Shown piece after piece: positions 1-10,524 of a stretch of 64,000 nt of DNA. The stretch is taken from NCBI RefSeq assembly GCF_012273895.1, contig NW_024045132.1:930001-994000 (forward strand), given 5' to 3'. Numbering within the stretch: the first letter of the stretch is position 1; every line of letters begins with the position of its first letter. A program made the translations under genes and the position numbers. The notes below the pieces were generated by a model. That model searched no databases and was not told the origin of the DNA. It was given only the letters and a program-made list of their open reading frames with translations. Origin of the DNA: Zerene cesonia. Its lineage: Eukaryota; Arthropoda; Insecta; Lepidoptera; Pieridae.

Positions 1-381
1 TTATATTCGTTTTCATCATTTCTGATATTTCAAACGGATGGAGTTTCATACGAACTTACTCTTACTAACTTAATGCCTATTTAAGTGGCTAACTTCCAAA
101 AACCCTTTCTCAGTGCTAACTAAACATAGAACGAAGTATTATGCAAAATTTCTTAGTATTTATATATAGGACTGTGCATTGATATGCCTGTCTGCAAACG
201 CGTCAGTTTTCCGTTACGCTACTCCAAGATAGATATCAACGTATTTCTTCATATTATCTTGTCAGTTGTAATGTCGAGCTTGACGTATTTGTGAATTTTC
301 ATTCTTCATTTAAGCTGTTAATGTGTATATATAAAGAACAATAATATAGACAAAATGTTTGAACAATCCACTTATATCCAG

Positions 382-588
382 GAGGGGCAATGCCACACGG
401 GCACCAAAGCGTCCAAGTGCACGTTCCTCGGCAACCAGGGGCGCGTGCTCACCACCGGCTTCTCGCGGTACAGCGACCGGCAGTACGCCGTGTGGGAGCA
501 GCACGACCTCACGCGCCCGCTCGTCTGCGAGACCATCGACAGCTCCTCGGGCGTCGTCTTCCCTTACTACGATTATGATACTAATATG
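382..588 (+). CDS. coro: coro exon (first in window), WD40 blades
   Basis: The acceptor is ...tatccag before 382 and the donor is ATG|gtaagc after 588. Entry and exit are both phase 0 (69 codons, EGQCHTGTKASK... to ...YYDYDTNM). It aligns with the coronin pattern MCHEGSKATR...GFNRSSERQY. An in-frame ATG at 391-393 was not taken as a start because the family continues upstream. Degraded copies of the exon's 3' third follow in the intron. Confidence 0.88.
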
Positions 589-3500
589 GTAAGCGATAGG
601 GTACATATTTGCACTGCCTAACTAAACTATGCGCTGCCATATGAGACTTTGATTCTTATATGGTTAGTGCGAAAGTCCAAATTAGCGATGTGCTACTTGC
701 AAGAGTCTCGACAGCTTCTCGTGCGTCGTCTTCCCTTACTACGATTATAATACTAATATGATAAGCGATAAGGTTCATATTTGCACTGGCAAACTACAGA
801 ATGTGCTCCCGTATTAGACTTTGATTCTTATATGGTTAGTGCGAAAGTCTAATTAGCGATGTGCTAACTGCGAGCACATCTATAGCTCCTCGGGCGTCAT
901 CTCATCCTACTACGATTAAGATTCGAATATATACGACACTTACATTTTGTTTGGTAAATGCAAAGATGTACACTACCTATCAGACTATCGAAACATCCTC
1001 CGGCGTGTGTACTACAACTATTATATTAAAATAGAACAATGTAAATAAGTGCTGCGCTCGAATTGCATAAAAATACACTTAAAAAATTAACATAGTTCTC
1101 AAAAAAAAAAACGTATACTATAATAATTGTTATGATTTTTCAGGTATATCTTGCGGGCAAGGGTGATGGCAACATTCGGTACTATGAAGTAGTTGATGAA
1201 GCGCCATACGTTCATTTCCTCAATCAATTTCTTTCTGGCAACCCACAGGTAATGACATAATAAGATGATTATTTATTAATGCATAGAATACAAACGTGTG
1301 AGTAGTGTTTTTTATTTAATCTCCAATACTTCCAATAACAATTTTTCTATCTCTACAGCATTTCGAGTCATTTAGTATATTATGATTTAAAATTGTCCCA
1401 AAATATGTGTATCAACAACTTTCCCATGTTCTTTCTTAATTCACAAACCTCTTTCTTGGTTGAAAATCCTCATGCGGGATTTCATCCACATCAGTTGTTT
1501 AGCCGTGAAGAAGTGACAGACAGACAAATTTTCTTTTCCATTTATAATACCATTATTACTTTCCTATATCTGTTCTCAAATACAAGTATATTAAATACAC
1601 ATTTCAGCGCGGTCTCGGGTTCATGCCCAAGCGCGGCGTGAACACGGCGGCGTGCGAAGTGTTCCGCTTCTACAAGCTGCACACGTCGCGCGGCCTCTGC
1701 GAGCCGATCTCCATGATTGTGCCCAGGAAGTCGGACTGTTTTCAGGTAATAATAACCTTTTCGACATGTTCTGTCATCGCTTCTTATAAACATAATTTCT
1801 CGTCATCGCTTAGTCGTTTCTTTTATTTTGTGAATTCATGCGGATAGGTGATGGCAACATTAAAATTTTTCTCAATTTATATTGATTATATTTTTATGTC
1901 AAATTTGTTTATTGTAATGTCGTTTTCTCAGAAGTATGATCTATTTTTGATCTTAAAATTTAGTTTATACTATCACTCTTAATCACATGCTTAAGAATTA
2001 TAGAGGTGTATGTGGTGTAAGTACACCTTTCTTTTATACACATGTATTTATATACCCCAGGTACATTCGGGTTGTAACAAAATAAAATATAGTTTAAAAA
2101 AACTAAAAAACACGCTTTTCAAGCACATCAAACTAAAAACTATAAAATAATTNNNNNNNNNNNNNNNNNNNNNNNNNNNNNNNNNNNNNNNNNNNNNNNN
2201 NNNNNNNNNNNNNNNNNNNNNNNNNNNNNNNNNNNNNNNNNNNNNNNNNNNNNNNNNNNNNNNNNNNNNNNNNNNNNNNNNNNNNNNNNNNNNNNNNNNN
2301 NNNNNNNNNNNNNNNNNNNNNNNNNNNNNNNNNNNNNNNNNNNNNNNNNNNNNNNNNNNNNNNNNNNNNNNNNNNNNNNNNNNNNNNNNNNNNNNNNNNN
2401 NNNNNNNNNNNNNNNNNNNNNNNNNNNNNNNNNNNNNNNNNNNNNNNNNNNNNNNNNNNNNNNNNNNNNNNNNNNNNNNNNNNNNNNNNNNNNNNNNNNN
2501 NNNNNNNNNNNNNNNNNNNNNNNNNNNNNNNNNNNNNNNNNNNNNNNNNNNNNNNNNNNNNNNNNNNNNNNNNNNNNNNNNNNNNNNNNNNNNNNNNNNN
2601 NNNNNNNNNNNNNNNNNNNNNNNNNNNNNNNNNNNNNNNNNNNNNNNNNNNNNNNNNNNNNNNNNNNNNNNNNNNNNNNNNNNNNNNNNNNNNNNNNNNN
2701 NNNNNNNNNNNNNNNNNNNNNNNNNNNNNNNNNNNNNNNNNNNNNNNNNNNNNNNNNNNNNNNNNNNNNNNNNNNNNNNNNNNNNNNNNNNNNNNNNNNN
2801 NNNNNNNNNNNNNNNNNNNNNNNNNNNNNNNNNNNNNNNNNNNNNNNNNNNNNNNNNNNNNNNNNNNNNNNNNNNNNNNNNNNNNNNNNNNNNNNNNNNN
2901 NNNNNNNNNNNNNNNNNNNNNNNNNNNNNNNNNNNNNNNNNNNNNNNNNNNNNNNNNNNNNNNNNNNNNNNNNNNNNNNNNNNNNNNNNNNNNNNNNNNN
3001 NNNNNNNNNNNNNNNNNNNNNNNNNNNNNNNNNNNNNNNNNNNNNNNNNNNNNNNNNNNNNNNNNNNNNNNNNNNNNNNNNNNNNNNNNNNNNNNNNNNN
3101 NNNNNNNNNNNNNNNNNNNNNNNNNNNNNNNNNNNNNNNNNNNNNNNNNNNNAGAAAAACGGGTGTGAGTTACATACATACATACATACAAACATACAAG
3201 TGAAGCTAATAAAAGCGTGTTAAAAATGCCTACTTTTGTTTACAAAATTTTTATATCCATCCAGTAGTTTTTCTGTAAAACAAAGCTAAGCAATTTAATA
3301 TTAAATACAGGAAGACTTATACCCGGACACGGCGGCGCCGCAACCGGCTCTGAGTGCGCGGGACTGGCTCAGCGGCATGAACGCACCACCACTGCTCATC
3401 AGCTTGAAGACCGGTATATAGTTTATTTATTCGTTTTTATTCTTATAAAAAACAATGTACTCGATATTTTAGCCATCTATTTGAGACCAGATTTAATATG

Positions 3501-5809
3501 TAAAAATTTATTCAATAAATTGAGTACATGATGGATGGGTGCACTCTAAGCGGCTCGTGTTCGGACTCGTCAAAGCTGATTTCTTATTCGGATTTTTTAT
3601 TTTATTATAGGACAAGACACTCGTCCTAGCTCCACTCGGATGTCTAGATTCCTGTTTTATCCCAAGGGAGCATTTAATTGGGATAAAAAGTATCCTATCA
3701 CCCAACCCTGTCTAAATCCCAAATATCATCAAAATCCGTTCAATAGTTTCAGCGTGATTGATGGACAAACATCCAAGCAAACAAATTACTATCACATTTA
3801 TAATATTAGTGTGATAAATAAAAATCGTTTATTTAGCAAAAACATATAGATTTAACACAAATCAAACACGACGGTCGCCTCAGCAAGCAATAAACCTGTG
3901 CTAGAGACGACCGACGTCTTCCACTAGGACCTGTAAAAAGTGAAGTCCCGTGTCCCCTACTGGGGTATGGGGCAGATGATATACATCTGTTTCACTGATC
4001 GATTTTCTTTATGGACAAGTAGGTGATCAGCCTTCTGTGTCCTGCCAGACCGAGACATTTTTTTTTTTATTGTCCCCACCGGGAATCGAACCCAGGACCC
4101 ATCGGTTCTACGCTCACGCGTTTACCACTTTACCAAGGAGACGGTCGTTTCACAGGACCTGTGAAATGTATAAAATTTAATTACGATTTTTAAGAAGGTT
4201 TCACGTCCGCAGGCGTGACGATCTCGACGCACAAGCCGCGGCAGAGCGGCAAGAGCGCGCCGGCGCTGCAGCCGCAGGACGCCAACAACCGCAAGAAGTT
4301 CGCGTTCCTCTCGCGCGAGACCACGCCCGACTACCGCCCGCTCGCCACCTGGCAGCCCGACCGCGCCGCCGACGCCGACGCGCAGGTGCGGGACGCCGTG
4401 TACTTTTAACAACATGTGTTAAAGAGAGCCTTAAATGGCGGATTATACGTGCGTTAGCTGATATAAGAGTGGGGAAGAGCCCTTGTAGGGTACGTCTGAG
4501 GAACAGATGAATGGGGAAATACTTATAATTTTTTTACTTGTTCATTTATTATTAAAAACAAGTCGAACAATAAATGAGCAATAAAAATAGGCACAAAACA
4601 CCCACGAGAAGTAATATATAAATAGAAAATACTTTTTGAAGTAATAATTTCCCATGGGAAGGTAAATCGCGTTACGTAATAACGTCAGTCTGTTGTTTCC
4701 CTTGTTTCCCTTTCTGTCACGCATATAATAGCGTTAAAAGTCTTTTTACCTAGAGAGGAGTTTTCCTCTTCCCTAATTCTATGCACGGCCCTACCCTATT
4801 CGCATTTCGGACAGAGATTAGTTTAAATTATCACTTCTGTTAGGCGTCCCGAGACGCACACGCTTTTACAGCGGACAGCCGAGCAGATGGTTCGTCTGAT
4901 GGTTCAGAGTTCAGACGTTCGCAGAGGTATGGCTATAGAGAAAACTCTAACGCACAATTATCAATTGGTCGTTATACGTCCGCGCCTTCGGCAGGTGACC
5001 GAGAAATCGGCGAAGACGAGCGCCAACCAGAGCGCCAAGTTCCACCAGCTGCAGCGCATGTTCGGCAAGCAGCCGCCCGGCGCCGAGCCCGTGCCGCTCT
5101 ACAAGCAGATCAGCCAGGGCGACGTGTTCGCCACCGAGCACGAGGTGCGCACACACACACACACACACACACGCACGCGCAAACACACACACACGCACGC
5201 GCAAACACACACAAACACACACACACACACACACACGCGCACGCACGCACATACACACATTCGCTCGCGCTCATTATACACACACGAAAACAAAACAGAC
5301 ACGCAACACACACATATGCAAAACAATTCACATCACACACACGAATGCATAAGTGGTATTTGAAGTTATATTAGCGTCTTTATATAATGACCACTTGGAC
5401 ATTGTTTCAACACCACATTTTTATATAATATATTTGGTCTCAAATTAACATGTGATAGAAATGTGCTCTTAATTCAATAGAATATAATACATATTTATTC
5501 ACTAACAGTTATTCATATTTAGGATATTAATGCTAATTATATGACATATGTATTTTTTTATTTTATTTTAACAATTTTGCAATAATTTCAATTCATTTAA
5601 TTAGCTTGTACAGTTGAATTAATAGAAATATTTGCTAAAATGATTTATATTTAATTCTATCAAACCCTCTATTACAGTTACGACTCGCGTTCAACCGCCA
5701 AGGCGAAGAATTGCGCATTGTCAAACGGCAGCTCCAAATCAGCCAACAGCGTGTCCGTGAATTGGAACAACATATCGCGATGTTGCAAGCGAAGGTTCCG
5801 CAAAATTAA
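382..5809 (+). CDS. coro: Coronin, C-terminal 335 residues (seven exons; 5' part outside window)
   Basis: Coronin is an actin-binding WD40 protein that works with Arp2/3 and cofilin in actin turnover at the cell cortex. Coding exons: 382-588, 1144-1248, 1608-1745, 3311-3413, 4213-4385, 4995-5144, 5678-5809. All have AG/GT borders and the joined length of 1008 nt is a clean frame ending in TAA. The product carries family patterns: TGFSRYSDRQYAVW, SSSGVVFPYYDYDTNMVYL, GKGDGNIRYYEV, GFMPKRGVNTAACEVFRFYK, ISMIVPRKSDCFQEDLYPDT. These are the last propeller blades and the coronin C-terminal extension. A linker containing FAFLSRETTPDYRPL follows, then a coiled coil rich in Leu/Gln (LRIVKRQLQISQQRVRELEQ) ending VPQN, as expected for the trimerising tail of a type I coronin. 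The gene enters at an acceptor in phase 0, so start codon and first blades lie upstream. Family assignment is very secure; exact borders are inferred from sequence. Confidence 0.93.
529..1030 (+). repeat. Tandem degraded copies of coro exon end plus intron start
   Basis: Unit 1 (529-702) spans the last 60 nt of the exon, its donor and about 114 nt of intron. Unit 2 (703-871) repeats it closely, including 17 bases in a row at 730-746 and the intron part TTTGATTCTTATATGGTTAG. Unit 3 starts at 872 and decays after about 75 nt, and a faint fourth trace lies near 983-1030. In unit 2 the donor GT is AT and the exon part has lost one base, so the extra copies cannot be spliced as the original exon is. 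Confidence 0.85.
1144..1248 (+). CDS. coro: coro exon, WD40 blade
   Basis: 35 codons in phase 0, acceptor tttttcag, donor CACAG|gtaatg. It reads VYLAGKGDGNIRYYEVVDEA and ends LSGNPQ, the most conserved coronin segment. Confidence 0.93.
1608..1745 (+). CDS. coro: coro exon, end of propeller
   Basis: 46 codons in phase 0, acceptor acatttcag, donor TTTCAG|gtaata. It reads RGLGFMPKRGVNTAACEVFR and ends MIVPRKSDCFQ. GC content is far above the flanking intron. Confidence 0.93.
2153..3152. other. Assembly gap of 1000 N in coro intron
   Basis: Exactly 1000 N between coro exons 1608-1745 and 3311-3413. A short CATA tetranucleotide run (about 3172-3200) borders it, so a hard-to-assemble repeat is likely. 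True length unknown. Confidence 0.99.
3311..3413 (+). CDS. coro: coro exon, start of C-terminal extension
   Basis: Acceptor aaatacag, donor ACCG|gtatat. It encodes EDLYPDTAAPQPALSARDW and ends ISLKTG; phase 0 in, phase 1 out. EDLYPDT is the signature that follows the coronin propeller. Confidence 0.92.
3612..3814 (-). mobile_element. Helitron-like non-autonomous element, minus orientation
   Basis: On the minus strand it starts TCACACTAATATTATAAATG and carries the spacer pattern seen again at 60084-60258 (tttatcccaagggagcattt; tccgttcaatagtttcagcg). The TC start next to TAATATTATAAA is shared with several other copies here. It lies in a coro intron and its other end is degraded. The Helitron label is from recalled lepidopteran repeats. 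Confidence 0.55.
3945..4147 (-). mobile_element. tRNA-derived SINE with intact A and B boxes
   Basis: The minus strand reads CTCCTTGGTAAAGTGGTAAA (A-box-like) and then GGGTTCGATTCC (B box), followed by a run of A. The tRNA-unrelated body includes GGACACAGAAGGCTGATCAC. A plus-strand relative is at 30081-30285 and a decayed one at about 26480-26650. It ends 66 bp before a coro exon. Confidence 0.75.
4213..4385 (+). CDS. coro: coro exon, unique linker
   Basis: Acceptor gtccgcag, donor GCGCAG|gtgcgg; phase 1 in, phase 0 out. It encodes a basic, Ser/Pro-rich linker (THKPRQSGKSAPALQPQ, then FAFLSRETTPDYRPL). Codon third positions are strongly G/C. Confidence 0.88.
4995..5144 (+). CDS. coro: coro exon before coiled coil
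   Basis: Acceptor cggcag, donor CACGAG|gtgcgc; 50 codons, phase 0 to phase 0. It encodes VTEKSAKTSANQSAKFHQLQ and ends DVFATEHE. The donor runs straight into a CA microsatellite at +5. Confidence 0.88.
5149..5345 (+). repeat. CA/CG dinucleotide microsatellite at coro 5' splice site
   Basis: A (CA)n tract with CG interruptions starts five bases after the donor GT at 5145 and runs about 150-190 bp. The open frames through it on both strands are artefacts of the repeat. Confidence 0.95.
5678..5809 (+). CDS. coro: coro last coding exon, coiled coil and stop
   Basis: Acceptor attacag; 43 codons plus TAA at 5807-5809. It encodes a heptad-like helix with Leu, Ile and Val at regular spacing (LRLAFNRQGEELRIVKRQLQ onward), ending LQAKVPQN. 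This is the coronin C-terminal coiled coil. Confidence 0.92.
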   Translation, partial: LRLAFNRQGEELRIVKRQLQISQQRVRELEQHIAMLQAKVPQN

Positions 5810-7450
5810 ATGAAAAATTTGTAAATCGAACACCGATTTACTATCAAATGTTCGGCTTTAGTACGCCTTTGAAATGTTTCTCCTGTTTGCATTTTTATGG
5901 CTCATATTGTACTATTATTTTTTAATTCACATATCGAGTGTGATTGGATACTTGATTCAAACTATGCGAATTCCGAATTGCTGTGTTTATTCGTGTCGAT
6001 TCTCATCATTGTTACGCGATATATGCGTCTTTATTGAACGGGCTAAACCGCTAGTTTCTCTAGATCTTAAGGGATATGAAAAGTTTTAAGTTGGTTCAGT
6101 AGCCATTTGTTTAGACTTAAGCATTTGTCGTTCACTTAGTGTTGTGGCTGGCCACAAACTGTGCTTGGCTTAAGTTGATTGATAAGTATTATTAGGCCTT
6201 ATTTTTACAATGTGTGATGTTTTTCACTTTGCTATGTATGTGATTGTTTAAAGTTGTGTTAGTGAATGTGTTTTAATGTGACTATTTTAATTAATATTGT
6301 GTTATTATTTGATTATTGAAAAATTAAGTCGTTTTTATATAATATTTTAATAATGCTTTCATGGCTTTAGTACGTATGTATTACATATATATTATGTATA
6401 AAATCGGATTTATTCAGACACAATGGATATACAAAGAATTTGGCATTAAACATTTTACATTCATTCCAATATTTTATAATAAATTTGTGGCCTATATGTC
6501 TCGGCTAACTCGACTGAAGCTCTATGTGATAACTTCATGACATTCAAAGAAATGCGATGTGGTTGTGTGTATGTGGCCATTTTTTGTTTCATGACAATAT
6601 CATACAATATTTTTAATGTACGTGCAATGTAATTTCAGGGTTTTTTTTATCTATAGTTAAGTTTATGCACTGTTTGGAATGCACGAAATTGTATATTATT
6701 TCAATTTCATCAATTTGATTTATTGTTGGCGATGATTTAGTCTGAATTACTTTCAATGATTACTTGTTTGTGTTATTTTATATTATTAAGTTTACTATTT
6801 TTGTTAGGTAGCATTTTACGATCATTTTCGATGGTAGTTTTGTGTATTTTAAGGTTTTGATACTTTACATTTCTCGTACTCTTGTATTCCTCGATGCATT
6901 TTATTTCGATGATAGTTTATGTTGTGAATGTTCTTCAATGGTTTATGAAAACTTAAACAATATTGTACAAAAAAGTTACCTGAACCATTTTTATAATCTA
7001 CAGTAGCTTTAGATTTTGATATTATTTAAGAAGTATTTTGATAGGTGCTAGATGTAACAAGCCTTGAGCAAAATTATAATAAATTTTATTTTATGTGGCC
7101 TTTAAAAACTTTTGAAATGACAATTTTTGTTGGAAGGATATTTTTATTCTTTACGAAATGTGGAATCTAAAAAAATAATAATACGAAATAGCATGATTTT
7201 TATTTGTAGATTATGGTTAAATGGCATTTTATTTTGTAATCAGATTGTACTGTAATTCACAATAATTTTAGTAGAAATTTCTACTTTGACATTCCAATAT
7301 GAATACTTTGATAAAGTTTAAGTGAAATGATTGAGTATTATAGCATATTAGCTGAGATAGTTTAGTTTCGCTAAGTCAATGTTAATATTTATTGTGTATT
7401 TTTATATCAAGCTTGTGTAGCACAAATTTTCAATAAATATTCGAACCTTG
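5810..7450 (+). other. coro: coro 3' untranslated region (probable)
   Basis: AT-rich, without a supported ORF. The best polyadenylation signal is AATAAA at 7432-7437. AATAAA at about 6478 and 7076 could give shorter forms. The 3' end is inferred, not shown. Confidence 0.5.
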
Positions 7451-8287
7451 AGTTTAGATTTTATTAGTATTTACCTACCACTTTCTATGATAGCACTATT
7501 TTCTACTGGCAGGAATTTTAACTGTAAAAAAAAATCTTCTACCAATCAAACGAACATTTGTGTTGGATTAGCAGGTTATTTTTATATGAATCACGTGAAT
7601 GTAACTAGACTGAAGCTATAAAAATCAATAGTTTCTCTTTGTGTAATTATATCGAACTCCATCATCATTCAATTCATCTGCATTTGCATCTCTAGATCTA
7701 CATTTTTAGAGTTTCGTACCGAAAGGGCAAACCGGGACCCAATAATTGAGACTTTGCTGTTCGTCCGTCACCAAACGAGATTTAAACAGATTATATTATT
7801 CTTTGTTGCCGCTATAAGAAAAATAAAAAAATCGAAGCGAAGCAACTTTCGGTACGGTCATAAGCTGGACGGGTTACAATTCCACTTGTTAAGATGTTGT
7901 GAAGTTTTTGATTTTTCGATTAGTATCGCGAGTCCGACTCGCACTTGAACGATCATATCTCGTATGATCGGTAGATTTAATACTTGTATCTTTATTCTTT
8001 CTATTATAAATGTGAAAGTAGTTTGTGTAATGGAAATAGACAAGAGATATAAGCTATCCTTTTTACTGAGGTGAAACTACGCACTCTCATGGGATATTCG
8101 CGATATCGTATACAAAAACTCCTCCGGTACCTATCTTTGCTTTTTTTCACGTATTTTTTTCAAACCCCCACGACTCATTATCGGTTCATAATATCCTCCG
8201 AAATAAGGCCTTGCAATATCGCAGAAGTATGAGTTGGGTATGTATGTTAGTATGGTATACATTAAACAAAACAATAAATATCAAGTA
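7451..8287. repeat. Intergenic coro/Ly6 spacer with interspersed repeat at about 7705-7960
   Basis: The stretch from gagtttcgtaccgaaagg to about 7960 matches a repeat I recall as common in Lepidoptera (TTTCGTACCGAAAGGG start, later TTGCCGCTATAA). No gene was seen. The two genes converge here with about 0.8 kb between their inferred polyadenylation sites. Confidence 0.4.
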
Positions 8288-8602
8288 TTTATTAACAAAA
8301 TATAAAAGTCAAGTTTTCTTACAAAAATAAATTCTTAATCTATGGACGGATTGTGGAATGCTAGAAACAAAATTCAGACAGCAAAAATGTTATCTGAAAG
8401 AATATTTACAACATAAAACTTTATAATACAACACTTTTAAATACTACTGCCTAAAACTTGAATTTGTTTTACATTATTAATGTCATGTAAAAAACTAAAG
8501 GCAGGTTTCAGAACTTCTGTATATTCTAATCAGTTTATTTGACAGTAAAGTTACAAAAAAATTATGAAAACATGTCAAAGAGGGTATCAGGGACAGTATC
8601 AC

Positions 8603-8820
8603 CTATTGGTAGAACTGGCCCAATAAATCATACACACTTAAAATAAGAGCGAACATCAGCAAAACAGCTGATAGTTTTGTCTTTACACTGCTATTGCATC
8701 CATCAGTTGTACATGTATAGATACATGTTCTATACTCTAGTTTGTCTCCAGGCTGTTGGACATATTTACATTGGTTACCTAAATCCAGTGACGAACAAAA
8801 CCTCTTTGTACCAATACCAC
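8603..8820 (-). CDS. Ly6 gene last exon, second half-domain and GPI signal
   Basis: Acceptor TTTTTCAG; phase 1 in; TAG at 8605-8603. It reads GGIGTKRFCSSLDLGNQCKY, then five cysteines in all ending CIYTCTTDGCN, a short basic stretch and a hydrophobic tail. A possible polyadenylation signal (AATAAA, minus) lies at 8293-8288. Confidence 0.87.
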
Positions 8821-10524
8821 CTGAAAAATATTAATGTATTATGATGGATAAATCGCAAGCATTTGATGGTTTGTACACAGGGGAAAATAGCATTTTTTTT
8901 ATGCAACATTGTTAATAAACTATAGAAATAATTCATAAAAGTACATATATTATATTTGTACTTAATACTATATCATTAGTTAATTACATAATGTAATTTT
9001 CTTTAACTCATTAAATATAAAAAAAACTTAGAATTGTAAGTACATACTTTCGTATGAGTTAAATGATAAAAGAATTTAATTTACTCACATAATATTGAAA
9101 TGTTTGTGCAAGGTGCCAATTGAAATTCCAAGTGAAAAAACTGTGTAGACCTTATTATTATACACCATGCAAAACTTAGAAAAAATACCATCACCTCACA
9201 TTTAAGTTAATTAGATTAAATTGTAAGTATTTAATTATTAGAGTATACATAGACTTTGAGACCAGAGGCTTCATTTAGACAAATTTACATCACATTTGGC
9301 TAAATATACATTACAATATTAGCAATTTTATCTCAAAACACATTCACTGTATGAAATCAATACAATTCCTATAGAATCCCTACCAATATTATAAATGCAG
9401 AATAACTGTTTCTCATCGTCATGGCTTAACCATTGATCGAGTTGGATGAAATTAGCTACAAAGATAGTTTGTGACTGGAAAGGGCATAGGATAGTTTTCT
9501 CAGAAATGCTATGGAAACAAGATCTATGCAAGTAGAAGAAATGTGTATATTTTTCTCCGACTGAGACTGACATGGATGGAGCTGTTGTCAAAAGCTAGTA
9601 TTCAATACAAAGGAGTAAATAATAAACCAGAAAACTTGTGTAAAATTCACAACACTGCCTGTGTTTTAATCTATAATTAAATGGAAATATTTGAAATTCT
9701 TGATAAATCAGAGACAAACTTGCAGAGAAGTAAAATCAGTAATTATTTAGCTATAAGTTTAGACATCCAACTTCATAGTTGTTGTAACCTAGTAGTTTTG
9801 ATATTTTAGGAACAGCAAAAGAAAATAAAGGGAATGAAAAATAATATATACAGGCAAATCATGAGTGATAAAAAGCAGAAAATCCAGGTTTCAGTTGATG
9901 TTTATAATGGCAATAGGATGCAGTTCTATATAAAGGTGAACATAAGCACCAGTGATGCTAATTAAGTTACTATCAACCTATTTCCTTGATGCAATACTGA
10001 GCATTGTAAACTTGGTCACAGGGTGTGGCTCTCAGGATGCCACCATCCAAATTCATTAACCCATCCCCACATTCCATATCACCCGTTGAGTTACACTGGT
10101 AGCACTCGATGGAATAACCTGCTCTTAATATTATGGTTAGTAAAATAGACTTATGGTTAAATAAACTTGACTAGAGTTTAGTATGTTAGTTTTGTTAATT
10201 ACGATTAGTACGCCCAATGCTAACGATGTCACTATATCTGTCGTACCTTCAAATCTTCCTACATGTTTAATGCAAAATTGCGCATTATGAATTAGAGAAC
10301 AATCTGTAGGCACTAAACTTGACTCTGAATCTAAATATTCGTTGCATTGAAACGGATCATTTGAATCGGTACCAGAACATTGGTAACAATTTATAGAATA
10401 AACTAAAATCAAAAAATCATATTAAAATCAACTTTTAGAAAAACAAACAAATAAGGGCTTTATAATCCTTTTAGTTACCTGACTTTATTGTGGTCAAACA
10501 TACTACAAATATCAACCAATTCAT
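8603..10524 (-). CDS. Ly6/uPAR (three-finger) GPI-anchored protein with duplicated half-domain exon
   Basis: Exons on the minus strand: 10479-10524 (signal peptide MNWLIFVVCLTTIKS), 10247-10402 (half-domain A), 9978-10118 (half-domain B) and 8603-8820 (second half-domain and C-terminus). With exon A the protein has 139 residues: signal peptide, a domain with ten cysteines starting INCYQC and ending CTTDGCN, then a hydrophobic tail (LSAVLLMFALILSVYDLLG) that fits GPI attachment. This is the insect Ly6/Quiver-like layout. Relatives act at the cell surface in septate junctions, sleep control and receptor modulation, but which Drosophila gene is the orthologue cannot be told. Exons A and B both enter and leave in phase 1 and each carries five cysteines, so using one or the other makes a full domain. 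Using both would give 15 cysteines. Confidence 0.85.
9377..9598 (+). mobile_element. Helitron-like non-autonomous element in Ly6 intron
   Basis: Starts TCCCTACCAATATTATAAAT and ends AAAGCTAG|T. These ends match the other Helitron-like copies in the window, but the interior is from a different subfamily. It lies in the 1.16 kb intron between exon B and the last exon. Confidence 0.5.
9978..10118 (-). CDS. Ly6 gene exon B, alternative first half-domain
   Basis: Acceptor AGAGCAG; 141 nt, phase 1 to phase 1 if the donor is ATAG|GTTGAT. It has five cysteines in the same order as exon A: IECYQCNST, DMECGDG, RATPCDQV, AQYCIKEI. It is three residues shorter in the middle and lacks the RFE before the junction. 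The donor is weak, and reading past it meets TGA at once. It may be a mutually exclusive exon or one in decay. Confidence 0.7.
10247..10402 (-). CDS. Ly6 gene exon A, first half-domain
   Basis: Acceptor GATTTTAG, donor GAAG|GTACGA; 156 nt, phase 1 to phase 1. It has five cysteines: INCYQCSGT, PFQCNEYL, PTDCSLI, AQFCIKHVGRFEG. The CIK..GRFEG end joins GIGTKRFC in the last exon, as in family members. Confidence 0.87.
10479..10524 (-). CDS. Ly6 gene exon 1, signal peptide
   Basis: ATG at 10524-10522; reads MNWLIFVVCLTTIKS then G; donor TCAG|GTAACT at 10478-10477; phase 1 out. The short hydrophobic core fits a signal peptide. The first intron is only 76 bp. Confidence 0.8.

Noticed and set aside
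2133..3195. Two long minus-strand ORFs of about 350 codons
   Set aside because: They consist almost entirely of N from an assembly gap.
4947..5363. ORFs rich in Thr-His or Cys-Val on both strands
   Set aside because: They are translations of the CA microsatellite. Only 4995-5144 in this span is coding, as a coronin exon.
8603..10524. Reading exons A and B as two Ly6 domains in one protein
   Set aside because: Only one second-half exon exists between exon B and the stop, so a second complete domain cannot be made.
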